A program made the translations under genes and the position numbers. From a virus: a DNA stretch of 31,834 nt. This document shows positions 1-8,899 of the stretch, piece by piece. How positions within the stretch are numbered: the stretch's first letter is position 1; each line of letters opens with the position of its first letter. The notes below the pieces were generated by a model that searched no databases, was not told the DNA's origin, and worked only from the letters and a program-made list of their open reading frames with translations. The DNA is taken from IMG/VR virus record IMGVR_UViG_3300027983_000069, positions 1 through 31,834 of that record; one strand, written 5' to 3'.

Positions 1-399
1 TGCAGCTGGATTTCCATGCATTTGAGCATAAGCCAATCTTGCTTTCATCATGGCTCTGTTAGCATTATTTTCATCTTCTTGAGAGATTAAACCACCTTCT
101 TGCATTTTTTGCTTTTTTCTCAGCTTCTTGTTTTTTAGTGGATATTCATCTACATAATTTGCTTCTGGAAAATTATAATCTTGTCCTGGTTGCATCATCA
201 TACCTGTCCCTACATTTGGTTGTGCCCATACGGGATAGTTAACTCCTTGCATAGTAATTTGATTACCGGGTATTCTAGTATTCTGACCAGGATATTTCCA
301 TTGACCCATAGGATCATATATAATATCATTAGGTTTAGATAATTGCTTTTTATTATTTAAATTTTTTGTAGCAGTCTGTAAAACTTTTTTATTTGTCAT
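1..399 (-). CDS. Partial virion/cargo-like protein (C-terminus beyond window)
   Basis: The first 133 codons of a gene whose 3' end lies beyond the left edge. The ATG overlaps the TGA of the muzzle gene in an ATGA, which suggests translational coupling and supports this start. The visible protein is rich in Asn, Gln, Pro and Met, with a Lys-rich stretch at residues 89-98 that leads into KMQEGG (98-103), then an acidic, Ala/Met-rich helix-like segment. In crAss-like phages the genes after the muzzle gene often encode large internal or cargo proteins, so this could be the first of them; that is inferred from position only. The KMQEGG motif resembles QKGG motifs in the 320-aa protein at 16007-16969. 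I do not recognise an enzymatic domain in the part visible. Confidence 0.75.
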   Translation of the reverse strand, partial: MTNKKVLQTATKNLNNKKQLSKPNDIIYDPMGQWKYPGQNTRIPGNQITMQGVNYPVWAQPNVGTGMMMQPGQDYNFPEANYVDEYPLKNKKLRKKQKMQEGGLISQEDENNANRAMMKARLAYAQMHGNPAA

Positions 400-3300
400 C
401 TGTTTGAAATTTGATTTTTAACATTAGTAAATTTAACTACCATATTGATATTATTAGAAATATCTTTTCTTAAATATAAAAAGTTTAAATAGTGTCTAAA
501 CTTTTTTCTTTGTAATAAACTTTTATTAATATCTAAATTAGAAGGATTTAAAAGTTTGATATATCCATTAGGTTCTGTAACCCATAAATTCTCTTGATTG
601 TAATTACCTAACAATTGAGTAGTTCCTGTAATTAAAGGTCCTGTTGGTGGATATAAACTACCAATAGGTAATTCTCCTCTATCTTTAGTAATATCCCAGA
701 ATTGATTAAATCTATATTTGTTTTCTTCTTTTGAAAATAATATATCAAATCCTACAGAAGGAATTAAAGTAGGTTCAATAGGAATAGAATTATTAAGTTT
801 TGGGTATTGTAAACTTAATACTACATTATTTTTAGGAAAAATATTTAAATTAAGATAACCAGATACTTGTTCCATATTAAATAAAACTGCTTTATCAAAA
901 TTAGAATCTAATACTTGATACTGATCTACACAATTAATACTTCTTTTATAACATTCTAAAATGTATTCTACTGATTTTAAAGTAGTTATAGATTGACCTG
1001 TAATTATAGGTAATTCAATTTCAAAAGGATAATTTATTCCATAATAATTACAAAAACTATTGCAAGTATTATTATGTTTCCAACTTGCATTTTTTTGAGT
1101 TGTAAGAAAAGTACTTTTAGTAGAAATTACAAAATCAGGATGCCAGTCATGGTGACTTATCCAAAAGTTATTTTTAGGATCATAACTTACAGTCCAGGAA
1201 GCATTTTTAAATAAAGTAGTATCTCCTAATCTATATTTAGAATTTATATTATTATCTAATATAAAAAAGTCTCCTTGACCTTTGTAAAATACAATACCAT
1301 TAATAATTAATTTAGACACTGTTACTAATGGTATGTAAGTAACTCTATTAACATAATTTGTTCTAAGACTATAATCTTTTTTACTAAAATATAAAATAGA
1401 ATTAGTATTATCATATAAAGATTGAATACCTATACCTGCTACTGAATTATCTTGCCAAGGATACTCAGGAAAATCTTTAATAAGTTTATATGGTAAAAAT
1501 AGATTAAACCACCATTTTAAACCTGATTGAGATATTTCTTTTAATCCAGAACCATAACTAAATATTTTACCTTGATTTTGAGATACATAAAATAAACCAG
1601 CAGGAGTATTTATAACACTTAATCTATTTTGTGATGAACCATATTCATAGGGTCTATCTGCATTAGTAACCTTTTGTCCAGGTTGTGAAAATAAACCTCC
1701 ATCTCCAATAGTAATTTTTGTTCCAAGATCTGTTTGTAATTGATCTACACCCTGAAACATTAAAGGACTATCATTTTTAAAAGTAATAACTAAACCAGAT
1801 TTATTAATAGATTTAACTCCAGATATTTGAGATATAAACTCTTTATAATTATTAGTTAAATATGTAAACCAAGAATCTTTAAAAGATTCTAATTGTTGAG
1901 GTAAAGAATAAATAATTCTATCAGGATAATAAGTATAACATAGTTGAGCTACTAAAGGATTGTAATAAGATGATTGTAAATTACCAGATGAAAAATATTG
2001 ATTGTATAATTTACTAATGCTTAATGAGTAATCATATCTGTAAGTATTTCCTTTATCAATACTATCAGGATTTATATCAAACATTCTAACTAAATCAGTA
2101 TACTTATTAGCATCATAATTTTTAGACCATTCATATTCTCCCATTTCTCTAAAATCTACAAGAACATCTGATTCTACAAAAAAGTCTTTAACTCCAGAAA
2201 CAGTTAAATAAAAGAAAGCATCTTTTGCTCTAAATAAACCTGGATAATTTACTTGGTTAGGATCATTTTCATAATCATAATTATCATAATCTAATCTATA
2301 AAAATCACTTGGAAGACCTCCAGTTCCAGGAATAGGATTTAACCAGTTAGTAGGAGCTAAATTAGATAAATCATATTGTTTAGAATTTACCCAAAATCTA
2401 GGAGAAGGTATCATTTTATGAATATTATAATTATATTCAAAACCATTGGGTTGTTGATATAACCAATCATAAAACATAAACATTGTATTCTTTTCAGTAT
2501 ATCTATTTATAAAAGTATCTCCTCCAAAAAATACAGAACTTCTTTTAAGAATTTTTTGTGGTGGGACATTAACACAAGAAGGAGAAGAAAAGCCAATTGT
2601 ATCTAAAGTATAGTTTTCTAATTTTTGTTCACAAGGAGTAATTACAATTTGTTTTACAGATTGTAATTGACCATATTGATTTTTAAGATTTACTTTTAAT
2701 GCCGCATAATGACTAGCAATAGGCATAGTAAAAGAACCATCAATATCTTTAAAATCAGGAGCATCTATACCAGTAATAGAAATAGGATTTAAAGTATTTA
2801 AATTTACAACTCCTTTTTGTACAACATTTCCTAAAGTAGTTAATGATTGATCAATATATTTACCTGTATTATCAGTGATATATTTAGGTCCTGTATTAGC
2901 ATTACCAGCATTAGGACCAGACTTAGTTCTTATGACAACTGTATCAGATCTTTTAAGATTATTAATACTGTAGTTATTAGTAATGTTATTATTATTATAA
3001 GTAGGTACTTGCTGTATATTATTTTTTATATAAAAACTATCTTCTATTTTATATCTAAATATATCAGCACTATTATTACCTATCATGTTTGTATAAAAAC
3101 CATAAGCAATCATTTGTAAAGCAAATTGATTATAAGGAATAATAGTAAGTATTAATTTTTGAGCTGTTTCAGCACCTTCAGAAAAATAATATAATAATTG
3201 ATTTGATATTTGTAAAGTTCTAGTTATAGGGTCTAATTGTGACCATTTAGGTCTTGTATAACTATATGAAAGCCCTGCTACAGAAGATCCTCCTATTCCT

Positions 3301-5870
3301 ATAAAAGGTACTATTGCAGCATCTAAAAGTGTATTCTGTGCATCTAACAAAGGAGTTCCTGCACCTACTATAGTACTTAATGTGTCAGCAGCAAAATTAA
3401 ATCCTCCATTAAAATAAGATTCTAATGCTGTATTATAAACTGTATAAGCTACTTGAGTACTTACACCCGCGGCAAGTGCAGCTACTAATGCTACTCCAGC
3501 TGCATCTGTAGCATATCCTGGAGAAGTATAAGAAGGATTATTAATTGTATATTCACCTCTTATAGAAAGAAAAGCTTCTATTAAACCTGCTAAAAACATA
3601 GGTCCTAATGCAAAATCAGCCAATAATTTAAATTCAGGATGTTGACTAGGATTAATAAATTGTTGAGTAGCACTTCCTCTTAAATAACCATAAACTTTTA
3701 ATTCAGTATTAGATAAAAAAGGATTTCTAAACATTGTATCCGGAGAATGAAAAGAAAGTATTTCTCTTGGAATACTTTGCTTATCTACTTTATCACCAGA
3801 CTTATCATTAGCTTGTGGAATCTTAAAATAAGGATCATTATATTGATAATTATGATTATTTATGTTATTATTATTATAATGAGGAAATATAGTATTAAAA
3901 GGATAATTAGCATACAATCCTTTTCTTATTGTTTGTGAAGAAAATCCTGTTCCAGAAGCACCTTTTAAATTATAACTTCTAAAATTATTTAACATTCCTT
4001 TAGCAATAATAGATTTATTACCTTCTCTAGAACCTCTTAATATTTCATATCCTGTAATTCCTGGTATATCAACACCATCATTATCTTTAGGAATTATTAT
4101 ATTTTCAAAAAATACTCCCATTAACCTAATACTTAAATCATTAGTTTGATAATGATTGTTATTAGGTTTAAAGTGTACTGTATTATTACTTAAACAATTA
4201 TCTGGAAATTTGTGATGTCTTATTGGTAATCCACATAAATCATATTCAGAACTAGGATTTGATTCTTTACCAGTCCAACAATGAAAACTAGAGTTCCATA
4301 TTTCTGGTTGATGGTCTGGATATTTTTCAGTAGATTCCCAATAACCCATATCACCAGAAGCTATTACTATACCTCCATCTGGTAATGTATATTGAGTAGA
4401 ATTAATATTAGGTGTAGCATTTGGTAATAAAGGTACTATGACATCTTGGGAAGCAGTATTAAATACTTGAAATACTGTATTATCTACTCTAAGAACATTT
4501 GGATTACCTATTGGAGAAGCTGTTTCTAATTGAGTAATAGAACCTGGAATAGTATAATTTCTAGAAACTCTTCCTGGAATATGATAAGAAGCTGTTTTAT
4601 CTCCTGTATCATAAATCCATCTAATAAAATAAGAATAACTTTCATCTCTTAAATAACTACCTTTATTTCCACCATTTACATAATAAGCAGAAGGGTATTC
4701 TACAGAAGCCCATTTAGTTTTTATTAAATTAGCTAAAGGTTGATAATTAAAATCAAATTTAGAAGTTGGTCCTACTCTTAACAAATAATTATTAATTTCT
4801 GCTATTTGATCAGATTTTTCAAATACAGGAGATTGAATAGGGATAAATTCCAGAGGGACAGTGATTAAGTCATCTTTAATTTGATCTAAGGCAATAACAT
4901 TTGTTTTAGTAGAATATATACCAATTTGTTTAGCAACAGTCCCTTGATTGATATTTTGAACTATTACTAATATAAACTCATCAAAGTTTACACTATCTGC
5001 TTCTACTAATAAAGATAAAGAACCTTGAACATCATTAACATTCCATATAGGTTGATTATTACTTTGAGAAAAATAATCTGATATTTTTTGACCTTTTATA
5101 CTATATGCAATAGTAGCAAAATAAGTACCATTTCTAAGAGTACCTCCTTGAGTACCTAATGTTAAATTTAAACAAGGAGTCTTCATTAATCTAGCAAGTC
5201 TTATTGCATCACAATTAAGTTTATTTACAAAAGATACTGTTTCACAAACAGGCTCTATTACATTTGTTTTTTCAATCCATGCAACTCCAGGCCATAGTAT
5301 ATTTTGTGAAGGAATGGCTGGTATATTAGAATAATAATTTTGACCAATCCATTGAAAATCTGGTGTAGGCCATGTTTTAGGATCTCCTACATTTAAAAAT
5401 CTATCCGGGTTTAAACCATCTGCCCAATATATTTGCCATGAACAATCTTCTGTTTCTCTGGATGCTCCTGAAATTAAATACCTTTTATCAAAATTTAAAC
5501 AAGCATCTTGTACTATAGGTCTATATAAACATCTATCTTCTTCAAATAAACCTATTTCAGACATAACAGGTTCTCCAGTAGATTTATGTCCTGCTGTATA
5601 AATAATCCATTTATCAGAAAATAATTGTATTGCACCTATAATTCTTTTTTCTACTGCTGTGGCAATCATTGTTGTTCCAGTAGTAAAACATAAGTAATTA
5701 GAAGATTCATTAGATAGTGTACCTTGACCTCCTTCAAATGTATTATTACTAGCATTTCTGGCATGAGTCCACATACCATCTTGAACATAAGATGGATCAG
5801 CATCTTTATTAAGTCCTTTTATAAAATTATTAGTAATAACTTGAGTAGTATTTTGAATATTTTTTGCCAT
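396..5870 (-). CDS. Giant tail protein, crAss-like muzzle/tail-hub protein
   Basis: An 1824-residue protein and the largest in the window. Its size and position, directly after three small tail-ring genes, match the muzzle protein that closes the distal end of the short tail in crAss-like phages, in the role played by tail hub or nozzle proteins of other podoviruses. The N-terminus has a conserved-looking segment (NNFIKGLNKDADPSYVQDG, about residues 14-32). The body is rich in Asn, Tyr, Ser and aromatic residues, as expected for beta-rich tail proteins. An unusual Ala/Gly-rich hydrophobic region lies at about residues 745-870 (roughly 3260-3635). The start is 11 bases after the TAG of the previous gene; the end overlaps the next ATG. 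The family call rests on context, length and composition rather than on a catalytic motif. Confidence 0.8.
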   Translation of the reverse strand: MAKNIQNTTQVITNNFIKGLNKDADPSYVQDGMWTHARNASNNTFEGGQGTLSNESSNYLCFTTGTTMIATAVEKRIIGAIQLFSDKWIIYTAGHKSTGEPVMSEIGLFEEDRCLYRPIVQDACLNFDKRYLISGASRETEDCSWQIYWADGLNPDRFLNVGDPKTWPTPDFQWIGQNYYSNIPAIPSQNILWPGVAWIEKTNVIEPVCETVSFVNKLNCDAIRLARLMKTPCLNLTLGTQGGTLRNGTYFATIAYSIKGQKISDYFSQSNNQPIWNVNDVQGSLSLLVEADSVNFDEFILVIVQNINQGTVAKQIGIYSTKTNVIALDQIKDDLITVPLEFIPIQSPVFEKSDQIAEINNYLLRVGPTSKFDFNYQPLANLIKTKWASVEYPSAYYVNGGNKGSYLRDESYSYFIRWIYDTGDKTASYHIPGRVSRNYTIPGSITQLETASPIGNPNVLRVDNTVFQVFNTASQDVIVPLLPNATPNINSTQYTLPDGGIVIASGDMGYWESTEKYPDHQPEIWNSSFHCWTGKESNPSSEYDLCGLPIRHHKFPDNCLSNNTVHFKPNNNHYQTNDLSIRLMGVFFENIIIPKDNDGVDIPGITGYEILRGSREGNKSIIAKGMLNNFRSYNLKGASGTGFSSQTIRKGLYANYPFNTIFPHYNNNNINNHNYQYNDPYFKIPQANDKSGDKVDKQSIPREILSFHSPDTMFRNPFLSNTELKVYGYLRGSATQQFINPSQHPEFKLLADFALGPMFLAGLIEAFLSIRGEYTINNPSYTSPGYATDAAGVALVAALAAGVSTQVAYTVYNTALESYFNGGFNFAADTLSTIVGAGTPLLDAQNTLLDAAIVPFIGIGGSSVAGLSYSYTRPKWSQLDPITRTLQISNQLLYYFSEGAETAQKLILTIIPYNQFALQMIAYGFYTNMIGNNSADIFRYKIEDSFYIKNNIQQVPTYNNNNITNNYSINNLKRSDTVVIRTKSGPNAGNANTGPKYITDNTGKYIDQSLTTLGNVVQKGVVNLNTLNPISITGIDAPDFKDIDGSFTMPIASHYAALKVNLKNQYGQLQSVKQIVITPCEQKLENYTLDTIGFSSPSCVNVPPQKILKRSSVFFGGDTFINRYTEKNTMFMFYDWLYQQPNGFEYNYNIHKMIPSPRFWVNSKQYDLSNLAPTNWLNPIPGTGGLPSDFYRLDYDNYDYENDPNQVNYPGLFRAKDAFFYLTVSGVKDFFVESDVLVDFREMGEYEWSKNYDANKYTDLVRMFDINPDSIDKGNTYRYDYSLSISKLYNQYFSSGNLQSSYYNPLVAQLCYTYYPDRIIYSLPQQLESFKDSWFTYLTNNYKEFISQISGVKSINKSGLVITFKNDSPLMFQGVDQLQTDLGTKITIGDGGLFSQPGQKVTNADRPYEYGSSQNRLSVINTPAGLFYVSQNQGKIFSYGSGLKEISQSGLKWWFNLFLPYKLIKDFPEYPWQDNSVAGIGIQSLYDNTNSILYFSKKDYSLRTNYVNRVTYIPLVTVSKLIINGIVFYKGQGDFFILDNNINSKYRLGDTTLFKNASWTVSYDPKNNFWISHHDWHPDFVISTKSTFLTTQKNASWKHNNTCNSFCNYYGINYPFEIELPIITGQSITTLKSVEYILECYKRSINCVDQYQVLDSNFDKAVLFNMEQVSGYLNLNIFPKNNVVLSLQYPKLNNSIPIEPTLIPSVGFDILFSKEENKYRFNQFWDITKDRGELPIGSLYPPTGPLITGTTQLLGNYNQENLWVTEPNGYIKLLNPSNLDINKSLLQRKKFRHYLNFLYLRKDISNNINMVVKFTNVKNQISNR

Positions 5871-5881
5871 TAGATTGTTTT

Positions 5882-6766
5882 CTAAGTATTACTTTTAAAC
5901 ATATTATAATATTTATTGTATTGTGCTTTTCTATTAGTCCACCACATTTTTTCTAAATCTTTAAAATCAGGAGTATTAACTAAACTTAAAGCATTAGTCC
6001 TAGATGTTCTTAATCTTTGTTCTATTAAACCTAATCTTTGAGAAACATCTTCTCCATTCATATATAAATTTTCAAGTATTCTGTGTTTTAAAGCATACTC
6101 ATAATATTCATTTAAAAGGTCATGATCTGGAACAAGTAAATTACCTTCTTCATCTTCCATTGCACCTTGATACTCTATGTATACATTACCAGTTTGAAAT
6201 GTTACATATAAATAATTACTTTGCAACCAGCCATGATTTTCTGCATTATAAGATAAAGTAGGAGATTTACAATAAACATCTTTAGAAGCTTTCATTTTTA
6301 ATGGCATCAAATGTTTATAAGTTCTAACAGCACCTGTTTTTATAATTTGAGTTAATTGATAACTTTCACCATGACAATTTACAGTTATATTTGGTGTAAC
6401 ACATTCATTTTCAACAGGTGTACTACAAGGTTCTACATCATCTGGAAAAGGTGTATAAGGTATTTCTTGCATAGTAGTACCACTTGCTAATCCGTCATAA
6501 CCTACATTTTCAGTATATTTTCCACAAATCATAGCATTATTAAGCACATAAAAATCATCTGGTAATTTAACTTTACCATGAGATATTTCTAATATTACTT
6601 CCTTTGTTTGATTAACTTTTAAACCTAAATCATAATTAATTTTTTTAACTAATTTAATTAATTGTTGAGGTTCAATCATATTTTCAAGAGCAAATGTATT
6701 GAAATCAATAGTTACATCTTCTAATAATTGATTAAAAGTTCTATATTTAAGTGTGTAGTTAGACAT
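5882..6766 (-). CDS. Tail ring/tubular adaptor protein (crAss-like)
   Basis: A 294-residue protein, third of three consecutive small genes before the muzzle gene. The layout (N-terminal helices, a central beta region with VKLPDDFYVLNNA around residues 70-83, then a helical C-terminus with YYEYALKHRILENLYMNGE) recalls tail tubular or head-tail adaptor proteins of podoviruses (T7 gp11/P22 gp4-like), which form rings between portal and tail tip. Between these lies a Cys-containing loop (residues about 111-131, four Cys) that may be an insertion. It starts one base after the TAA of the upstream gene and ends in TAG 11 bases before the muzzle ATG. The likely place is the tail barrel of the virion. 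Family recognition is moderate; the exact ring position is not decided by sequence. Confidence 0.7.
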   Translation of the reverse strand: MSNYTLKYRTFNQLLEDVTIDFNTFALENMIEPQQLIKLVKKINYDLGLKVNQTKEVILEISHGKVKLPDDFYVLNNAMICGKYTENVGYDGLASGTTMQEIPYTPFPDDVEPCSTPVENECVTPNITVNCHGESYQLTQIIKTGAVRTYKHLMPLKMKASKDVYCKSPTLSYNAENHGWLQSNYLYVTFQTGNVYIEYQGAMEDEEGNLLVPDHDLLNEYYEYALKHRILENLYMNGEDVSQRLGLIEQRLRTSRTNALSLVNTPDFKDLEKMWWTNRKAQYNKYYNMFKSNT

Positions 6767-6767
6767 A

Positions 6768-7433
6768 TTATCTTAGTATATTTTGACCATCATCACTTCC
6801 ATCAGAAGGTATTTGCATAGACAAGGTTAATTCTTTTATTACAAATTGTTCTACTTCAGAAAATAAATATTCTGGTATATTTAAAGGTCTATTTTGATAA
6901 ATTTCACATTCAACATCTGTATTACAATTATCTACATTATTTTCAAAAATAGCTTCTATTCTTAAAGCTTCCCAATCTACATTAGGAGTAAATAAATAAT
7001 CATTTAAAATCCAAAAATATTTATTTTTATTATATTTAAAAGTAGTAGATTTAGTCATAGAAGACCAAGTGCCAGGATCAGTTCTAAACATTTCTATATA
7101 ACCATCAATAGAAGATACAGTTCTAATAAGTGGTCCAAATACTCCATTTAAAATAGAAGGAAGTTTATCTTTAGATCTTTTAAAATAACATTCTGAATAT
7201 ACTCCTATACAACCAGCATCAATTCTATCTACATCAATCAATTCAATATATGGTAATACTGAAAATATAGAACTTATTTTCATTAATTTAAATTTATCAT
7301 CTTCTCTTTTAATTAAAGATTTAGCATATTTAGTTATTGCAAAATATATAGTTCTATCTGTTAAAAAAGAATCTTCTTTAACAGCTTTTAAAACGTTTCT
7401 TATTCTTGATGTTGATTCTCCTATAGTGTTCAT
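6768..7433 (-). CDS. Tail ring protein (crAss-like), structural
   Basis: A 221-residue protein between two other putative tail-ring genes. The N-terminal part (SRIRNVLKAVKEDSFLTDRT) is helical, followed by a beta-rich middle and a C-terminal helix (YLFSEVEQFVIKELTLSMQI). It has no signal peptide, membrane segment or enzymatic motif. The ATG overlaps the TGA of the upstream gene (ATGA), and its own TAA is one base from the next ATG, so the three genes are probably translated as a unit. In crAss-like phages the genes in this place encode ring proteins of the tail barrel. That role is inferred from order and size; I do not recognise a specific motif beyond general resemblance to that conserved block. 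Confidence 0.65.
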   Translation of the reverse strand: MNTIGESTSRIRNVLKAVKEDSFLTDRTIYFAITKYAKSLIKREDDKFKLMKISSIFSVLPYIELIDVDRIDAGCIGVYSECYFKRSKDKLPSILNGVFGPLIRTVSSIDGYIEMFRTDPGTWSSMTKSTTFKYNKNKYFWILNDYLFTPNVDWEALRIEAIFENNVDNCNTDVECEIYQNRPLNIPEYLFSEVEQFVIKELTLSMQIPSDGSDDGQNILR

Positions 7434-8011
7434 AATTCAAATTCATTATAAGTTTTTAAACTTTCTTTATTTCTTGCACTCATCATGTTTTTATATACAT
7501 TTTTAGTATATTCACTTTTTATTCTTTGACTAGCAACTACTTGTATATATTTACTCCAATTTTCAGAATAAGATTTACTAACTGCTCTTGTAAATTTCCT
7601 ACAAGAGTTAAGACCCCAGTATTCTCTATTTAACATTTTTATTTTAGGAGCTATTGTACTATAAAATATTTTTGCTAATTTACCATCTGTATCCCAATTT
7701 TTGTTAAGTACTTTAACTCCATATTGAATTGATTTAGCAAAGTTTACATTTCGATCTCCTAAATACTCACATGTTCCTATGAATAACCACCCTAATGATT
7801 CTGGTAAAGCTACTCCATCTCTATTATCTATTACTGTTTGAAAAACAGTTTCATTAAAAGTTTTAATTACTGATTGTATAGTTCTTACATCTACATCTTT
7901 ATATCTAGGATATTTATCTTTAAAAGATTTATAAAAATTATCATCTGTAATAGTATAAGCTTTATTTCTAAATCTTGGTTTATTGAGGTCTGGTTTGTTA
8001 ATAAACGGCAT
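7430..8011 (-). CDS. Tail ring protein (crAss-like), first gene of tail block
   Basis: A 193-residue basic protein. It carries a segment I associate with a conserved crAss-like family: KPRFRNKAY near residues 11-19, KDKYPRYKDVD at 31-41, and RDGVALPESLGWLFIGT at 64-80, followed by NKNWDTDGKLAKIFY, ending in a basic helical region. The likely role is a ring protein in the connector/tail barrel, assembling with the next two products. It opens the tail block: directly upstream lie a good Bacteroidetes-type promoter (8043-8073) and the terminator of the preceding unit. The ATG at 8011 is preceded by an A/T-rich leader without a Shine-Dalgarno match. The 3' end overlaps the next gene in ATGA. Confidence 0.68.
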   Translation of the reverse strand: MPFINKPDLNKPRFRNKAYTITDDNFYKSFKDKYPRYKDVDVRTIQSVIKTFNETVFQTVIDNRDGVALPESLGWLFIGTCEYLGDRNVNFAKSIQYGVKVLNKNWDTDGKLAKIFYSTIAPKIKMLNREYWGLNSCRKFTRAVSKSYSENWSKYIQVVASQRIKSEYTKNVYKNMMSARNKESLKTYNEFEL

Positions 8012-8042
8012 AGTATAATATAATAAAAATTAATGATTTAAG

Positions 8043-8073
8043 CAAATATACTAAAAAAACAAAACCCCCACAA
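8043..8073 (-). promoter_or_regulatory. Bacteroidetes-type promoter for the tail block
   Basis: Read on the minus strand, TATATTTG at 8050-8043 matches the TAnnTTTG -7 consensus of Bacteroidetes housekeeping promoters exactly. A TTG at 8073-8071 lies 20 bases upstream, the usual spacing for the -33 element. It sits about 32 bases before the ATG of the first tail-ring gene. The -33 element lies inside the hairpin of the preceding terminator, so terminator and promoter share bases. Confidence 0.7.
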
Positions 8074-8082
8074 CTGTGAGGG
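8053..8082 (-). terminator. Intrinsic terminator after the fibre-gene unit
   Basis: On the minus strand CCCTCACAGTTGTGGGGG (8082-8065) folds into a 7-8 bp stem with a small loop, containing one T-G pair. It is followed by a T-rich run (8064-8053). It lies about 58 bases after the stop of the 249-aa fibre protein and just before the tail block. Confidence 0.8.
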
Positions 8083-8139
8083 CATCGCCGCATTATTACA
8101 AGAAACCAACAAACTTGCAATATTTTATTTTAATAAAGG

Positions 8140-8889
8140 TTAAACAGTAAATGTTCTTACAGCTCTTACTGCATAGTTCGCATTAAACTGAGAAGCTGAC
8201 ACTCCATAAAAATCAGAGCGATTAAATGCACCGTCAGCAGTGGGCAATGTGCTAGTCCAATATCCTATACTAGTAAGAATAGAAGTACTACCAGGTGGTA
8301 AAGTAAAAGTGCTAAAGCTTCTTGTTACTGCGTAACTGAAGAAAAAAGCTATTTCCCGTAAAGAGGGTAAATACCAATCATTTTTTAAATTTCTGACTGA
8401 TTGTGAACAAAGTATAGCTGCAGTTTTAGAGCCCGAAGCAACTAAATTTACTGTATTAGTTTCCCCATCCCAAATGTTTGTAACAACTGGTGTAGTTTCA
8501 ACACCAAAGATAGTACCAGCTGATAAATCTTCTGTGTCAACAACTATATAATGTTGTACTCCTGATACTAAATATCTATGGCAAATAATACCGCCTGCAG
8601 AAACAACATAATCACCAATTTCATATAAATAACTAGTTGCTATCATAGGAACTATTGCACTACAAAAATATTCTGTAATTATGTTAAGTACTTCACTTAC
8701 TGGTGTATTTGGAGTAACAATAGTAAATGAATTACAAATTATAGGATCACCTGTATATATAATACATTCTGCATCAAATATTTCAGAACATTTTTGTGGA
8801 TTAGCACATCCTATTGGTGTAGGACAAGGAGCTGGTGTTGTCATCATATTATCTTGACATCCACAATTTACAATAGCACAATTAGACAT
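8140..8889 (-). CDS. Fibre-tip protein with DUF1566/Lcl-like C-terminal domain
   Basis: A 249-residue protein with three parts. Residues 1-40 are Cys- and Pro-rich. Residues 41-80 form a module shared with the next fibre protein upstream (ECIIYTGDPIIC, then PVSEVLNIITEYFC). From about residue 85 a C-terminal domain shows the signature of DUF1566/Lcl-type domains, which have a C-type-lectin-like fold: NDWYLPSLREI (170-180), GYWTST (209-214) and YAVRAVRTF (239-247). Such domains are common at the tips of phage and bacterial adhesins and bind surface sugars, so a receptor-binding or mucus-binding role is plausible; this is inference from family. It is the last gene of the Cys-rich fibre unit and is followed by an intrinsic terminator. 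Confidence 0.75.
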   Translation of the reverse strand: MSNCAIVNCGCQDNMMTTPAPCPTPIGCANPQKCSEIFDAECIIYTGDPIICNSFTIVTPNTPVSEVLNIITEYFCSAIVPMIATSYLYEIGDYVVSAGGIICHRYLVSGVQHYIVVDTEDLSAGTIFGVETTPVVTNIWDGETNTVNLVASGSKTAAILCSQSVRNLKNDWYLPSLREIAFFFSYAVTRSFSTFTLPPGSTSILTSIGYWTSTLPTADGAFNRSDFYGVSASQFNANYAVRAVRTFTV

Positions 8890-8899
8890 AATTTATATT

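Noticed and set aside
2847-3938. Plus-strand ORFs of 60-90 codons inside the muzzle gene, and others like them elsewhere
   Set aside because: They lie antisense within strong minus-strand genes and their products are low-complexity Ile/Tyr/Leu strings that mirror the AT-rich opposite strand. No plus-strand ORF shows a motif or sits in an intergenic gap.
8083-8139. CRISPR repeat, tRNA or attachment site in the GC-richer spot near 8083-8090
   Set aside because: It is a short GC patch beside a terminator, with no repeat, cloverleaf or integrase gene in the window.
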